From: Gymnorhina tibicen
Taxonomy: Eukaryota; Chordata; Aves; Passeriformes; Artamidae
Length of the DNA: 64,000 bases
NCBI GenBank assembly: GCA_013399875.1
Contig: VXAZ01006779.1
Location: forward strand, 124,001-188,000
Reading direction: 5' to 3'
Made by a program: the position numbers and the translations under genes. Shown here piece after piece: positions 39,807-50,272 of this stretch (the stretch's first letter is position 1; each line of letters starts with the position of its first letter). Below the pieces are notes generated by a model. That model had not been told where the DNA came from. It was given only the letters and a program-made list of their open reading frames with translations, and made no database searches.

Positions 39807-40364
39807 CTACTGCAGTTTCTTCATCTTTATTCTCTTGGCATGTTGATGTTTGCCAGGCCATAAGGACGGCTTAATTGGGAAGAAGGTAGATATGAGGCAA
39901 GAACCTTCCTGCTGGCATTGCCTGAAGTGATAAACAGCTCCTGTGTTACATGGAGTGCTCCTGTTAAGCAGCTGCATTGCTTCCTCTTTACCCAGCTCTG
40001 ACTGTACGGCTGAAACAAAACAGCTCTGGCTGGCAAACACAACAATTTCTCTGAGAGCAGACGTGGCAGACTGATCTGTCAGCTCTTGCCACGACACCTG
40101 TGGCAAGAGGTATTTTCTGTCCTCAGAATGAATTGATGGCATTTCCAGTTGGCACCTTTGTTTTACACTGGGTCCATGGTGCGTGAGCATACATTTGGTC
40201 TGTGATGTTGTTATGGCACAGTACAAACCAGGGAGCCACTGGCAACCTGTGCGGGAGTGTCTGTGCTGCCTGGAGAGATACTTCAGGTAACTGCAACTAA
40301 ACCAATACATCTCTGTGGCTTTCTGCTGGGTCATGCAGGAAAACTGAGATATGGAAAGGGGCAT
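39807..40364 (-). other. 185-codon open frame, not recognised
   Basis: This is the longest uninterrupted frame from an ATG in the window. Local base composition is more balanced than in the flanks, which lowers stop frequency. The translation has no clear domain, signal peptide or membrane segment. Its second half (for example VQSELGKEEAMQLLNRS) looks somewhat protein-like, while the ends (KRIKMKKLQ) look random. There is no poly(A) tail or target duplication to mark a retrocopy, and no promoter. It could be a decayed exon or retroposed fragment, or a chance frame. I would not call it a gene on this evidence. Confidence 0.15.
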
Positions 40365-41504
40365 TTAAAAAAAACATGGCATTGTTCCATGCCCGGAATA
40401 TTTCCATCTGGGATTTAGCCCCATAAAAATGTTACATAGATGAAGCTTTATACTGAAATTTGAGCTAATTTGGAAACCCCTTGAAAAATCTTTATAAATT
40501 GCACAATAGAGATTGCTTAGGTAATGTGCATATATCATGAGATTGTTATGAGGCTGTGATACCTAGAGTATTTGTCCTTTAAGCCAAGAAAAATCCACTA
40601 AAGAATCTAAGCAAGCTTGTTTAAAACCACAACATCCTACATCAAAGCGGTCGTAACTTCTTTGTCTGTTTTGATCACAGTTAATGATCTATTCATTTTA
40701 AGTATGTTCTTATAACAAAATGCCTGCAACTGCTAACTTTATTCACTGAATATTCACTGACTTTGAAGGAAAACAAATATAATTCTGGGCTTTTTGAATG
40801 CTTTGGTTTTGTTTTTTCAAGTGAAGTGTAAATGAAGGCTTTGGAAATAGCTTTAAGAAGGTGTCAACATGCAGTAGGAAATACTAAGGATCTTGAAATA
40901 CTTGTTTGAAGTGCTAGGTCTGGATGTGTAATTTGTCTTTAAATTTGTGCACGTATATCAAAGCAAAGAGAAAATAAAAAGGATCAGAAACTCTAGGAAG
41001 TTATGTGCAAAATATATATTGAGGCAAACCCCAAATTGTCTAAGGAATCATTTCTTTTAAACATAAAATGCAGTCATAAATCTTTTCCAAAGACCTCAGA
41101 ATGAAAAGAGTTAGCTAAGAGAGTGTAAAGCTAACTGATGATGAAGGCATAAAAAGAGGACTTAAAGGTTGAAACCACAGCAGAGAAATGATGTGAGGAG
41201 GGTTTTTTTGTTTTGTTTGATTTGGTTGTTTGCACTGCTGTTTATCACTGAAAAGTTTGGGGATTTCCTGCATAGAAATCCTGGGTTTGGTGTGTTAGGG
41301 AATCTGTTAAATTGCTTGGTAGAAAAAGTATGGAACATGTAGAGAAAATGAACAAAAAGATTGTGATGATCAGATGATATTTTCCACAGAGTTCTTAAAT
41401 AACTGAAATGAAACTGCTTAACACAATTCATAGTTCAGCTATCTCCAGCATAAAACTACTGTGGCATTAGAGGCCATCAAGTGGCAGAAGTGGCACCAGT
41501 GGAG

Positions 41505-41690
41505 TTTTTTTAAGGTTTCAAAGGTGATCTAGGTAACTACAGACTAGTGATTCTGCTGTCCATACAGAGCTAATTATTGGAAATTCTTCCAAAAAGTAAA
41601 ATTACTAAACATAGATTAGCAGAATATCCTACAGTTACTATGATTTCATAGAGAGAAACTTCCTGCCTCAGGGGCTCAAAAAATGATTAG
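41505..41690 (+). mobile_element. Very old LINE reverse-transcriptase fragment (CR1/L3-like)
   Basis: Conceptual translation on the plus strand gives DLGNYRLVILLSI (from about 41,528). This resembles the CR1-clade segment DPGNYRPVSLTSV in the RT fingers. About 100 bases later comes MIS*REKLPAS, which lines up with the HGFxxGxSCLT segment at the expected distance. Stops and substitutions are frequent. No 3' repeat remains. It is far more diverged than the other CR1 copies and is probably an ancient CR1 or L3-type insertion. Confidence 0.5.
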
Positions 41691-44600
41691 GAAAACAAAG
41701 AACAGGTGCTAGTAGATATCCCTTTTTTCCTCGAAGTCTGAGCCACAAACTACTGGACTCTATAATCTGGGGTATCATCAAGTGTGTGTGTTCTCATTGC
41801 TACCTATTCATCCTGTCCTGGACATGGTAGAAGGGAAAAGGTTGAATGATAGTCACATTTCATCAGACTTCTTATGATCCTGTTCTTCATGGTGAAGTCT
41901 GATGGTGGGAAAGGGTGGTGTGTTGAGCTGGACTTTTTAATTTAGTCAAAGCAAATATCTGCTGCTGGTTAGTATCCTGGCTTCTTGTGTCTGTCTTGTA
42001 GCCCATGCAAAAGATGAATATTCTCAAGAATGAGAAAGAAGTTACCGATGTACAGATGGTATACAGAGCAAATGTATGACATTTTGCCATTACGTTAATC
42101 TGATTTTAATATGCCAAAGAAGTCTGATTTCTGAGATAGTAGCAAGAATTTGTCACTTCTCTGTGAGCCTTAAGGAACCTACTTGTCTGTGATTTAGACT
42201 CTGTGCTTCAAAATAAACTGACTATATATTAATAACAAATAGTGGTCTGTCATCCTTAAAACTGAGGATTTAGACAAACATTGCTATGGAAATGGATTGC
42301 AGAAACTGGCAAATAGTTTGCTACTGACAATATCTTAGACATATCTTGATACAATATCTTGATACTGACAAGAGCTTAGAAATAAGATATTGTGGAAGGT
42401 ATGCTCTATGGGGAATCTGATCAGCAATGTCAGCTACACAGCTGCTGGTTTTACACAAATAGGTCTGCAAAGATATGTGGAGTATACAGTAAGCATTCAC
42501 CATGACTAGCACAGTGTAAATTGTAGTTCCTGAAGTGCATTTGGATAGCGTATTGTGAATTATTTGGAAAGTTTTATTCAATATAGGCACATGCCTCTAT
42601 CTTCCAAAGGTTATCTGGTGAATTCTAAGCAAATTTCCCAAAAGATTACTTGTTTGTCCTGGTCTCAGGGAATGGGAATATTCTGATTACAATGTTTCTA
42701 TGCATTCTGGCTCCAGCCAGACTTGTTTCCAGCTGTCTTTACACTCTGTGTGTGTGTGTGTGTGTGTGTGAAATGAGCATTTGAGACTGTTGGTATGAGA
42801 AATTGCCACAGCCAGTTTGGGCTTGTAGAAGAGTAATACAAATATGGAACTTCTAACATGAGTATTGGTAAGATATTTTGGATTTGTATTTTAAGTCCTT
42901 TGTATTGCTTGGTTTCTTATGCTTCATATTTCAAACTGATTTAATTGGCTAGATCATCCAGAGTGACACTGAACAGACACTGTGCTTTTGTTATTCTTGG
43001 TATTTGAGAAGAAGGGATTTTTACACCAACATAAATCTTTCATCAAGGCAGAATCCACAATCTTGTAGTTTATGGCCAGTTTCAAAATTCTATGAAATGC
43101 TTCTGGCAACACACCCTCTTTGATTATTAATCCTTGCTACAAGAAGCTTAAGGAAATATTTATCAGCTTTTTAATCTACTTCTTATGTGCCACTTTGCTT
43201 TTTTTTTCTCCCTCCACTCTTTTTTTAAATTGAAATATTATGCTACAATGAGTTGGTGAGCAAGGTTTTAAATAAGTAACAGGAAATAGATCCTGTTGAA
43301 CTTGCCAGATATATCTTTATCAAAAGTATTATTGAGATTTTTTCCTCTCATTGATTATGTTTTAATCCTTTAATTCTTTAGCACTTGAATTAATTTTTTA
43401 TTAATAATCTTGTGTCAGCCATTTAATATTTCACCCAGAATCAATATCAGGCTGACAAGCTGTTATGACACAGATCCCCTCATTTACCTTTTAATATGTA
43501 GGCAAAACTTTAGCTGTCTTCCACTTGAAACTTGGTTACTGTGCCAAGTTCTATTGAACCTTGATATTTCTGCTCCAACCTCGCTCTGGAAGCAGGCTGC
43601 GCGGATGCAAGGCATCTGGAAGCAGTTTCCCAACATCTGAGTTGCAGTTGTATATCCATCCTCTGATATGACATCACCTTTCTTGCCAACTTGCAAAAAA
43701 AAATCAACAACAAAAACCCACTGAAAATGAATCTGTAATTTGCTTGAAATGCATCTGTCATTTCTATCTAGAGAGTCACTTTAACTATGCTGATTAATTT
43801 AATTACTAACTCATCAAATAAACACAAGACTCTATGGCCCCCCATCGTATTTATTAATGCTGATAGTAATTTATTTCTATAGTGTCTTTTACTTCCTTTA
43901 CTGATTTCACCCCTCCACCTCCTTGATTTTTCACTTCATTCCTATTCACTCACTCAGTCATTACATATGTATACTGGATTTTATGATTTTTTTTCCCTGT
44001 GAGAAACATACTGATTTTTCTTAAATTCATGAAACTTTATTCAGTCATAGGATTCTGATTTCTACAACATCTAGCCAACTAATGCTAAATAACTTCCAAT
44101 TTTATTCAGTTTCATTAATATTTTATCAAATTGCTTTTATCAAAGAGTTTGAATGTCTTTCAATTTGAAAATAAAGAATGTGGCATTTGCAAAACATAAA
44201 TGCATAGTTTTTAAAAAAGTGAAAGTACCTAGCTACAAAAATGCTAATTTACTTTTCATTATTTCTCCTCCTTAAATAGAAACTGTAATGATGGCGGATG
44301 CTTTTCATAAATTCTGCACAACTTAGGCCTTCTGGGTTTGAGTTCATGCGAAAATTCCAAACGGTAGATAAAGTTGCAGAGTCATCCAGAGAAGAAAATC
44401 TTTTGGTTGAAAGAGACTCCTATTTGTCTTCTAAATATTTGAGGAAGAATATATGTAAAATTCTGGCTCCCAGTTGAAAATGGTTAAGTATACAAATTTG
44501 TCCAGTAAACGAGATGCACACACATATGCTGTGTCCCTGGTCCCCTACTCCTTACTGTGGCTGCAGGGAAACAGATCCTGAGAAGTTTTGAGTGGTTGAA

Positions 44601-45707
44601 ATTGCAATAAAATGGAAGCTGTTGACCTGGTATTTTGTCAGGCTCTGCTCCTCTGCAGCACATATGTGTTGGCTCTTGAGTGAAAGATGTCAGTATAGGG
44701 TATGTGGATGTAATCTTGCCCAGAAGTTTCAATAGAATATTCCTGGGAAGTAATTGTGTCTCCAGTATCATCACTTTAGGAGGCTGAGGCAAAGTAAAAG
44801 TTCCCAAGTTCAGGACTGTACTTGTCTCAGCTGGTATGCACAGCAATTGCAGCAGAAAACTGCATGGCACAGCATTTTCTTCGGAGTTAAAAATGTGCCT
44901 ATATTCCAAAAGAACCTGCAAGGCAATATGTAACAGCATCATACACAATGTAATGAATTAGTCATGTGAAACTATTAATCATATTCCTTCCACCACTTGC
45001 TCCTCTATTAATCCATCCCTGTCAGAAATTTAACATTAAAAATTCTTCAGATGTCTCATACACCTACCACTGTTTAAATTAATGTTCAGCTTCCTCAAGT
45101 CTCATTTCCCTTCAAAATACCTGGTTTTCCCAAGGAATGAGATGGTACACTTCCCATAGGAAGTTAGTTTTTATAAATACTGTGAGAGTCAGTTCTGAAG
45201 TTAAAAATCTAGAATTATTTCACGCTTAGCAATGCATGACTACCATAGTTAAGCCTTGTAAAATTTTTTGCTAACTGCAAAATAAAAAAAAGGAAAGACC
45301 AAAGTTTCTTTATTTTATGGATGAGTGGGTGAAGCACAAAACTGCGACATCCTCAGTACTTTGCAAGAATCTGGATATGAGTCAGCAGTAGGAAATAGAT
45401 ACCTGTGTCAGAATAATACCAGGTGACATCTTAAATACCTTGCTGACCTGAATATAACCTGGAGGAGGTTGCTGGTGATATCTTACTCTGTTTTAAGAAT
45501 TATTGAGAAGTTATTTTAGGAAAACATTTACATCTCAAGAGGATGGCATTGAAACGTCAACACAGCAGAAATGATTCTTCAGAGTCTGATGCCTCTGGAA
45601 GGTTAAGTTTTTGAGGTGTGACTGATGTTTTGGAGGTTGCATTTTTTTGGCAGTGCTTCATATGGGAAAATGGAAGCACTTTTAGAAATTGAATATGGTA
45701 AGAGAGT
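41691..45707. other. AT-rich non-coding DNA with one TG microsatellite
   Basis: No gene recognised. A TG repeat lies at 42,748-42,770. A 154-codon minus-strand open frame at 44,484-44,948 has no recognisable domain and no supporting signals. The rest is AT-rich and unique-looking. Confidence 0.5.
42748..42770. repeat. (TG)n microsatellite
   Basis: Uninterrupted TG dinucleotide run of about 23 bases, flanked by ACACTC and AAATGAGC. Confidence 0.95.
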
Positions 45708-45803
45708 TACAAGATCATAGGACAAGGTCATGTAAGATCACTCACGTTGGAAGGGACCTCAGGAGGCCTCTAATCCAACCTGCTGCTTAAAGCAGCGTCA
45801 GCT
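45708..45803 (-). mobile_element. CR1 LINE, very short 3' tail (~95 bp)
   Basis: The plus strand reads GTAAGATCACTCACGTTGG, AAGGGACCTCAGGAGGCCTC and TAATCCAACCTGCTGC. These are the reverse complement of a CR1 3' UTR (the block before the terminal repeat). The copy stops near 45,803, so only the last ~95 bp were inserted or survive. The terminal repeat at 45,708-45,725 is degenerate (GATCATAGGACA). Confidence 0.8.
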
Positions 45804-46357
45804 TGTAGTATGCTTTTAGGATGTTTTGCCTTGGAATGTGGTCAAAAAGCTCACACAGTGGCCTATTTTGCAAGCTATCAGTGGTGGGCTGACAGGGGAC
45901 CCATGTGCTGCTTTTGGTGTCGAATTATGCTAAAACGAGTCTGGCTTATCAGCCCCAAATTAATATTTTGATAGTGAAGCAAAGATTTGGCAGATAAGCT
46001 GCTAAGGTGATGTGGAGGCAGATGACTGGCGGTCAATCGTACAAAAGTCCATAAGGTCAGTTCCTCTAATACATTCCTTCTTGGAGTATGTGTATGAAGT
46101 TTCCTCCCTTGAAGTGGGAATCCTCAAGGCTGGGTGAAAGAGATGTGCCCAACAGCCTCAGTGTGGTGACCTACATTAATCTCTGCCTAATATTTAGGGC
46201 TTTTTTCTAGATTTAATTTAATTGCTTTGATATAGTGCACTATACCACTACCCTCTGAAATCACTAATTCAGACAGCTTTTTGCCCATCTGCTTTTTCAC
46301 TGTTGTAGACTATAATGTCTTAACTTGTTTCCAAGAATATTATGAGGGACAGCTCAT
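45804..46357. other. Non-coding spacer, nothing recognised
   Basis: Unique-looking sequence between the short CR1 tail and the SINE. No supported gene or repeat. Confidence 0.5.
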
Positions 46358-46497
46358 GTGAGAGTAGCTCAGTTGGTCAGAGCATGGTGCTAATAACACC
46401 AAGGTTTACAATTCAACCCCCATATGAGGGATTCACTGAAGAGTTGGACTTGCTGATCCTTCTGGGTCCCTTCCAACTGAGAATATTCTGTGATCTG
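46358..46497 (+). mobile_element. tRNA-Ile-derived SINE with CR1 tail (TguSINE1-like)
   Basis: The head, about 46,358-46,430, is a tRNA-Ile(AAT) relic. It has a perfect A box TAGCTCAGTTGG (46,365-46,376), anticodon stem TGGTG/CACCA (46,385-46,389 and 46,397-46,401) and loop CTAATAA with anticodon AAT (46,392-46,394). The B box is degraded to AATTCAACCCC. The tail, 46,431-46,497, reads GAGTTGGACTTGCTGATCC, TGGGTCCCTTCCAACT and ATTCTGTG. It closely matches the 3' end of the CR1 copy at 49.7 kb, so it is a CR1 3' end. A tRNA-Ile head joined to a CR1 tail is the architecture published for the passerine SINE TguSINE1. Such a SINE is transcribed by RNA polymerase III and copied by CR1 reverse transcriptase. 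Confidence 0.9.
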
Positions 46498-48194
46498 TAA
46501 CTGACAGACACTGTTCTCTCCCTGTCCACAAATACACTCATTTTATCACTTTTTATATCTAGTGAATTAAAGGGTAAAAATGAAAACTTTTAGGAGGTCT
46601 TTCTATCTGGCAGAAATTTCTGTAAATAAATGCAAAAAATTATCAGAATAACAAAAACCAAACAAACACCACTAGTGCCATGCTTCTGTGCTCCTTGGAG
46701 AAATAAGAAAAGGGAAAAAGGAGCCTATGAATTAGAGAAAAAGTGGTTTGCAGTGTTTTTACTACAATGAATGTTTTAACTGAAAGGATTGGGATTAAAT
46801 CAGTTTCAAAATCAAGCAAGTAAATCAGTCTGTGTTTCTTAACATAAAAATTACTGTCAATGTATTTAACTCAACTAGAAGTACCTATAGCTAATAGCTG
46901 TATAGTACCTATAGCTAATAGCTATATAGTACCTATAGCTAATTTTTCTGACCTTCCTTTTTAGCTAATAAGCACAAGGAAGCATTAAAAATTCCTGTCC
47001 TGTTTTAGGCACCTGATTTATGATGAAATTATGACTCAGCTACAATAGGCCATATTGATCTCTGATGTCTATAAAAGGAGATTCTCTTAAGAATACTTGT
47101 TTACATCACGGTCAGATGAGGGGATTTGTTTTGCTTTGAAACATCACTGAGTAGGGCACTCCAGTAAGTTCTGCAGCTGATACTAAAGTTGTCCATCAGA
47201 GGAACATTTATGTAACTGCTATAATTTTACCACAGTTGTTCAGATTTTGGGTTGACTCCCAATGCAACTTTAAAACTTCGGTTTCATACATTCAGTATGC
47301 CACCAATATGACTATCAGTAAAAGCTTTTAGTGCCACATGCTCTGAGGGGAGAGCATGAGAGACAGCTACCACAAACTGACAGACAACATGACAGCAGTA
47401 AAAATAGATTGCCATGCTAAGGCAAACTCAGCAGTGACAAAATACCACAAACATTGAAAAATACAGGGTTTTAATGTCCTCCCATTCAACATTTGTCTAA
47501 GTCATGCCTTTAAATTATGGCTCTTTGGTACAGAAACATCCCATGGTCTGCTTTATACTAGTAGGAAAAGTCAGCCTCCACAGTCAGTGCTAGGAGCTGT
47601 AGTTTTATACAGATGCTTATCAGCAGTAGCGTGACATCATGCTAATGAGACCTAATTGTGCCTCCTCCCACCCCTCCCCATCAACAGTTGATTTCTACAA
47701 ATAATCGTAACTTGTTATAGCAGTGTCTTATTCGTTCAAGGGGTAAAATCTAATGGTCTGAAAAGTCTCAAAGAAACAGCATAGCTGATCATTGTTTGCT
47801 TAATTCACAAGTAAATTAGAAGTTGAATTGAGTTCATGGTGCATAATTGATTTATCTAAAAAGCTAACTGAGCACTGGAAGTAGTATGATAAATAAATGG
47901 AATGTTCCACCGTAATTGTGGCATGCTCATTCACCTCCAAAATTCTTTCTTCATTTTTACTGCTTATTCCCTAAATTCTTTATTTTTCTGCTTATAAATA
48001 TACTTAAAGCATATATTGCAATTTTCCTTACCACCACAAAATTATAATCTGTGCGGTGGTTAAGATGAAGGTAGGAGAATACTGTACATATCGATTACTG
48101 TGAAAAATTTCATATATATAGGTAATCCATTATTTTATTTCAAAATTGTTTCTTCTATGAAATTGTTCAGCACAAAACAATAAAAAATTGAGGT
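46498..48194. other. AT-rich non-coding DNA with a 24-bp minisatellite
   Basis: No gene recognised. It contains the short 24-bp tandem repeat at 46,880-46,943 (listed). Otherwise AT-rich unique sequence. Confidence 0.55.
46880..46943. repeat. 24-bp tandem repeat, 2.7 copies
   Basis: Units start AGTACCTATAGCTAATAGCT at 46,880, 46,904 and 46,928. The third is cut after 16 bases. Units one and two differ at one base (GTAT versus ATAT at the end). Each unit contains the smaller repeat TAGCTAATAGCT. Confidence 0.95.
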
Positions 48195-49788
48195 TTCAGT
48201 AAGTTTTCAGATCATACAAAATTGGGAGGAGCTGTTGACCCCCAACTCAGGGAGGCCTTGCAGAGAGACCTGGACAAACTGAAGGGCTGAGCAATCACCA
48301 GCCATATGAAGTTTAACAAGGGCAAGTGCTGAATTCTGCACCTGAGATGGGGCAACCCTGGGTGTACAGACAGACTGGGGAATAAGAGGCTGGAAAGCAG
48401 TGCCATGGAAAGGGACCTGGGGGTCCTGGTTGATGGCAAGTTGAACATGAGTCAGCAGTGCCCTGGCAGCAGGAGGGACAGCCGTGTCCTGGGGTGTGGG
48501 ATTCTGTTTTGAATTCCACCTGTTGGTTTTGCTGTGCCTCAAATCACTCCTCCCCTGTTGGGGGAGGATTTCTAAGTCCTTGCCTGGATTTTTTAATTAA
48601 TTAATGGACATTCAGCCTTCTCTGCTCTCAGATAGTTTATTAAGTCTTATCAGAAAAGTTAGAAGTACAGCAGAGGGACGTGCATGCTGAGGAAAATGCG
48701 CAGAATGCCGCCGAAATCAAGATAACCTGGCGTTTTTAAAGCTAAACAATCCAATCAGTGTTTGAAACGACAGATATTTTCACTTTTCTACCAATATTCA
48801 ACAAATGTTGACAATACATCCACAGGAACTGCGGAATTTTCTATCCAATCACTTTAAACAATTTTTCTGCATTAAATGGAGTAGTAAGAAGAAGAAGAAT
48901 ATGATTATAGAACAACAACAATCCTCCATTTTGGAGTTTTTGCTTTTTATCTATTTGCTACTTTAACAAACCCAACACCTTTATATTTTCACCCTGTGTA
49001 ACCTTACATAATATTCTATCATCTAGTTCACACCGCTGTGCGTTCAAATTCTTCCCAGAGAGTTGGCAGCTTTCTCCATGGATGAAGGTCAAAAACAATG
49101 TGTTCCAGGGGGGTAAAACTCCTTAAAACAGGCAGGGAAACACTCCCCGCACTCTGGACTCCCACACTGGGGGGCATCAGGCACAGCATCACCAGCTGGG
49201 CAAGGGAGGGGATTGTCCCGCTCTGCTCTGCACTGGGGCGGCCTCACCTCAAGTGCTGGGGGCAGTTTTGGGTGCCACAATATTATTAAAAAGACATTAA
49301 TCTCTTAGAGAGCATCTAAAGGAGGGCAACAAAGGTGAAGAGCTTTGAGGGGAAGCCATGTGAGGAGCAGCTGAGGTCACTTGGTCTGGTCATCCTGGAG
49401 AAGAGGAGACTGAGGGGAGATGTCAGTGCAGTCTACAATTCCTCTCAACAGTGAGAGGAAGAGGAGGGGCAGACACTGATCTGTGTCTGTGGTGTTCAGT
49501 GACAGGACCTGAGAGAATGGCCTGAGGTTGTGTCAGGGGAGGTTTAGGTTGATATTACAAAAACATTTTTCACCCGGAGGGTAGCTGAGCACTGGAACAG
49601 ACTCCCTGAGGAAATGGTCACAGCACCAAGCCTGTCAGAGTTCAAGAAGCATTTGGACAGTAGTCTTGGGCCTATAGTGTGACTCTTGATGTGTCCTGTG
49701 CCAGGCCAGGAGTTGGACTTGGATGATCTTTGTGGGTCTTTTCCAATCCAGAATGTTCTATGATTCTTTGATTCTTTGTGCTTTATGG
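48195..49788 (+). mobile_element. CR1 LINE split by an LTR (RT motif C to 3' end)
   Basis: A plus-strand CR1 begins near 48,195, right at RT motif C. Positions 48,204-48,215 read FSDH where the family has FADD, so the second catalytic Asp is replaced by His. It continues through AAGTTTAACAAGGGCAAGTG (the MKFNKGKC segment) to GTCCTGGGG at 48,494. After the LTR it resumes at 49,167 with CTGGGGGGCATCAGGC and the GCTGGGCAAGGGAGGGGATT block. It proceeds through the C-terminal ORF2 part (GAGAAGAGGAGACTGAGGGG) to GTTCTATGATTCTTTGATTC. Removing the LTR and one duplication copy gives an uninterrupted CR1. Overlapping frames on either strand (48,207-48,542; 49,089-49,289) are fragments or shadows of this element. 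Confidence 0.93.
48495..49166 (-). mobile_element. Solo LTR, ERVK-like, 6-bp target duplication CTGGGG
   Basis: A 672-bp element with perfect 7-base inverted termini (TGTGGGA at 48,495-48,501 and TCCCACA at 49,160-49,166). It is flanked by identical 6-base duplications CTGGGG (48,489-48,494 and 49,167-49,172). On the minus strand AATAAA lies near the 3' side (CTTAATAAACTATC, about 48,638-48,651) with a TATA-like AATATAAAGG upstream, so the LTR points to the minus strand. A 6-bp duplication is typical of class II (ERVK/alpha-retrovirus-like) integrases. There is no internal retroviral sequence. It is inserted in the CR1 copy and therefore younger than it. Confidence 0.92.
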
Positions 49789-49833
49789 TTTGACTGCCTT
49801 TTAATTTTTATTGAAAAATGTAAGTAACTCTAC

Positions 49834-50268
49834 TGATGCCTTGAAGTGGCTACCTAAAAAACAGAGACTAGACAAAGAGTAAGGGAATAAAGGCAGGTAT
49901 TTATTTGAAGGGTCTTCAAAGGTACACCCTGGGGAGAATGGACCCCAAGATGGACGACAGGTCATGAGTTCTTCCCCCTGTTATGGGTTTGGTGCATTTG
50001 CATATCAGCACAAATTTGCCAATTAAACTTTAGGTAATAAGGTAACCGCCCCCCCCAACTTGCCCCCCTTCTCAAGATGCTGGTTTACACATTTTGGGCC
50101 TAGGACAGTCTGAGTGTCCTTGAAGAGCAAGCCTGGAGAGGCTTTGTTATGTCTATCTTAGCATGAGAGAACAGCAGCTAACAGGCTGCAAGACAGTTCA
50201 AAGTTACACACTAGGAATACAGAGAGTACAGAATTTGCAAAATATAAAAGCTAAAATCTGAGGCATCA
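49834..50268 (-). mobile_element. Solo LTR, ERV1-like, 4-bp target duplication CTAC
   Basis: A 435-bp element bounded by TGATGCCT (49,834-49,841) and AGGCATCA (50,261-50,268), a perfect 8-base inverted pair. It is flanked by CTAC on both sides (49,830-49,833 and 50,269-50,272). On the minus strand it starts TGATGCCTCAGATTTTAGC, has TTTTATATTTTGC as a TATA candidate and AAATAAATACCTGCC as poly(A) signal region, so orientation is minus. A 4-bp duplication suits class I (gammaretrovirus-like, ERV1) integrase. Runs of C (CGCCCCCCCC near 50,047) lie in its middle. No internal sequence remains. Confidence 0.9.
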
Positions 50269-50272
50269 CTAC

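Larger units (their letters stand above)
37440..41504. other. AT-rich non-coding DNA, mostly unique
   Basis: No gene recognised. Contains a G-rich motif able to form a quadruplex (39,461-39,492) and the longest open frame of the window (39,807-40,364, minus), both listed separately. The block 38,040-38,530 is AT-rich with many TAAT and ATTA words and could be a conserved enhancer, but nothing in a single sequence can show that. Confidence 0.5.

Noticed and set aside
42300..42380. Short direct repeats of ATATCTTGATAC
   Set aside because: Two 12-base matches in AT-rich DNA without a regular unit; not enough to call a tandem array.
46358..46430. Functional tRNA-Ile gene
   Set aside because: The A box and anticodon arm are good, but the B box is degraded, the acceptor ends (GTGAGAG and CATATGA) do not pair properly, and a CR1 tail follows directly. 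It is a SINE head.
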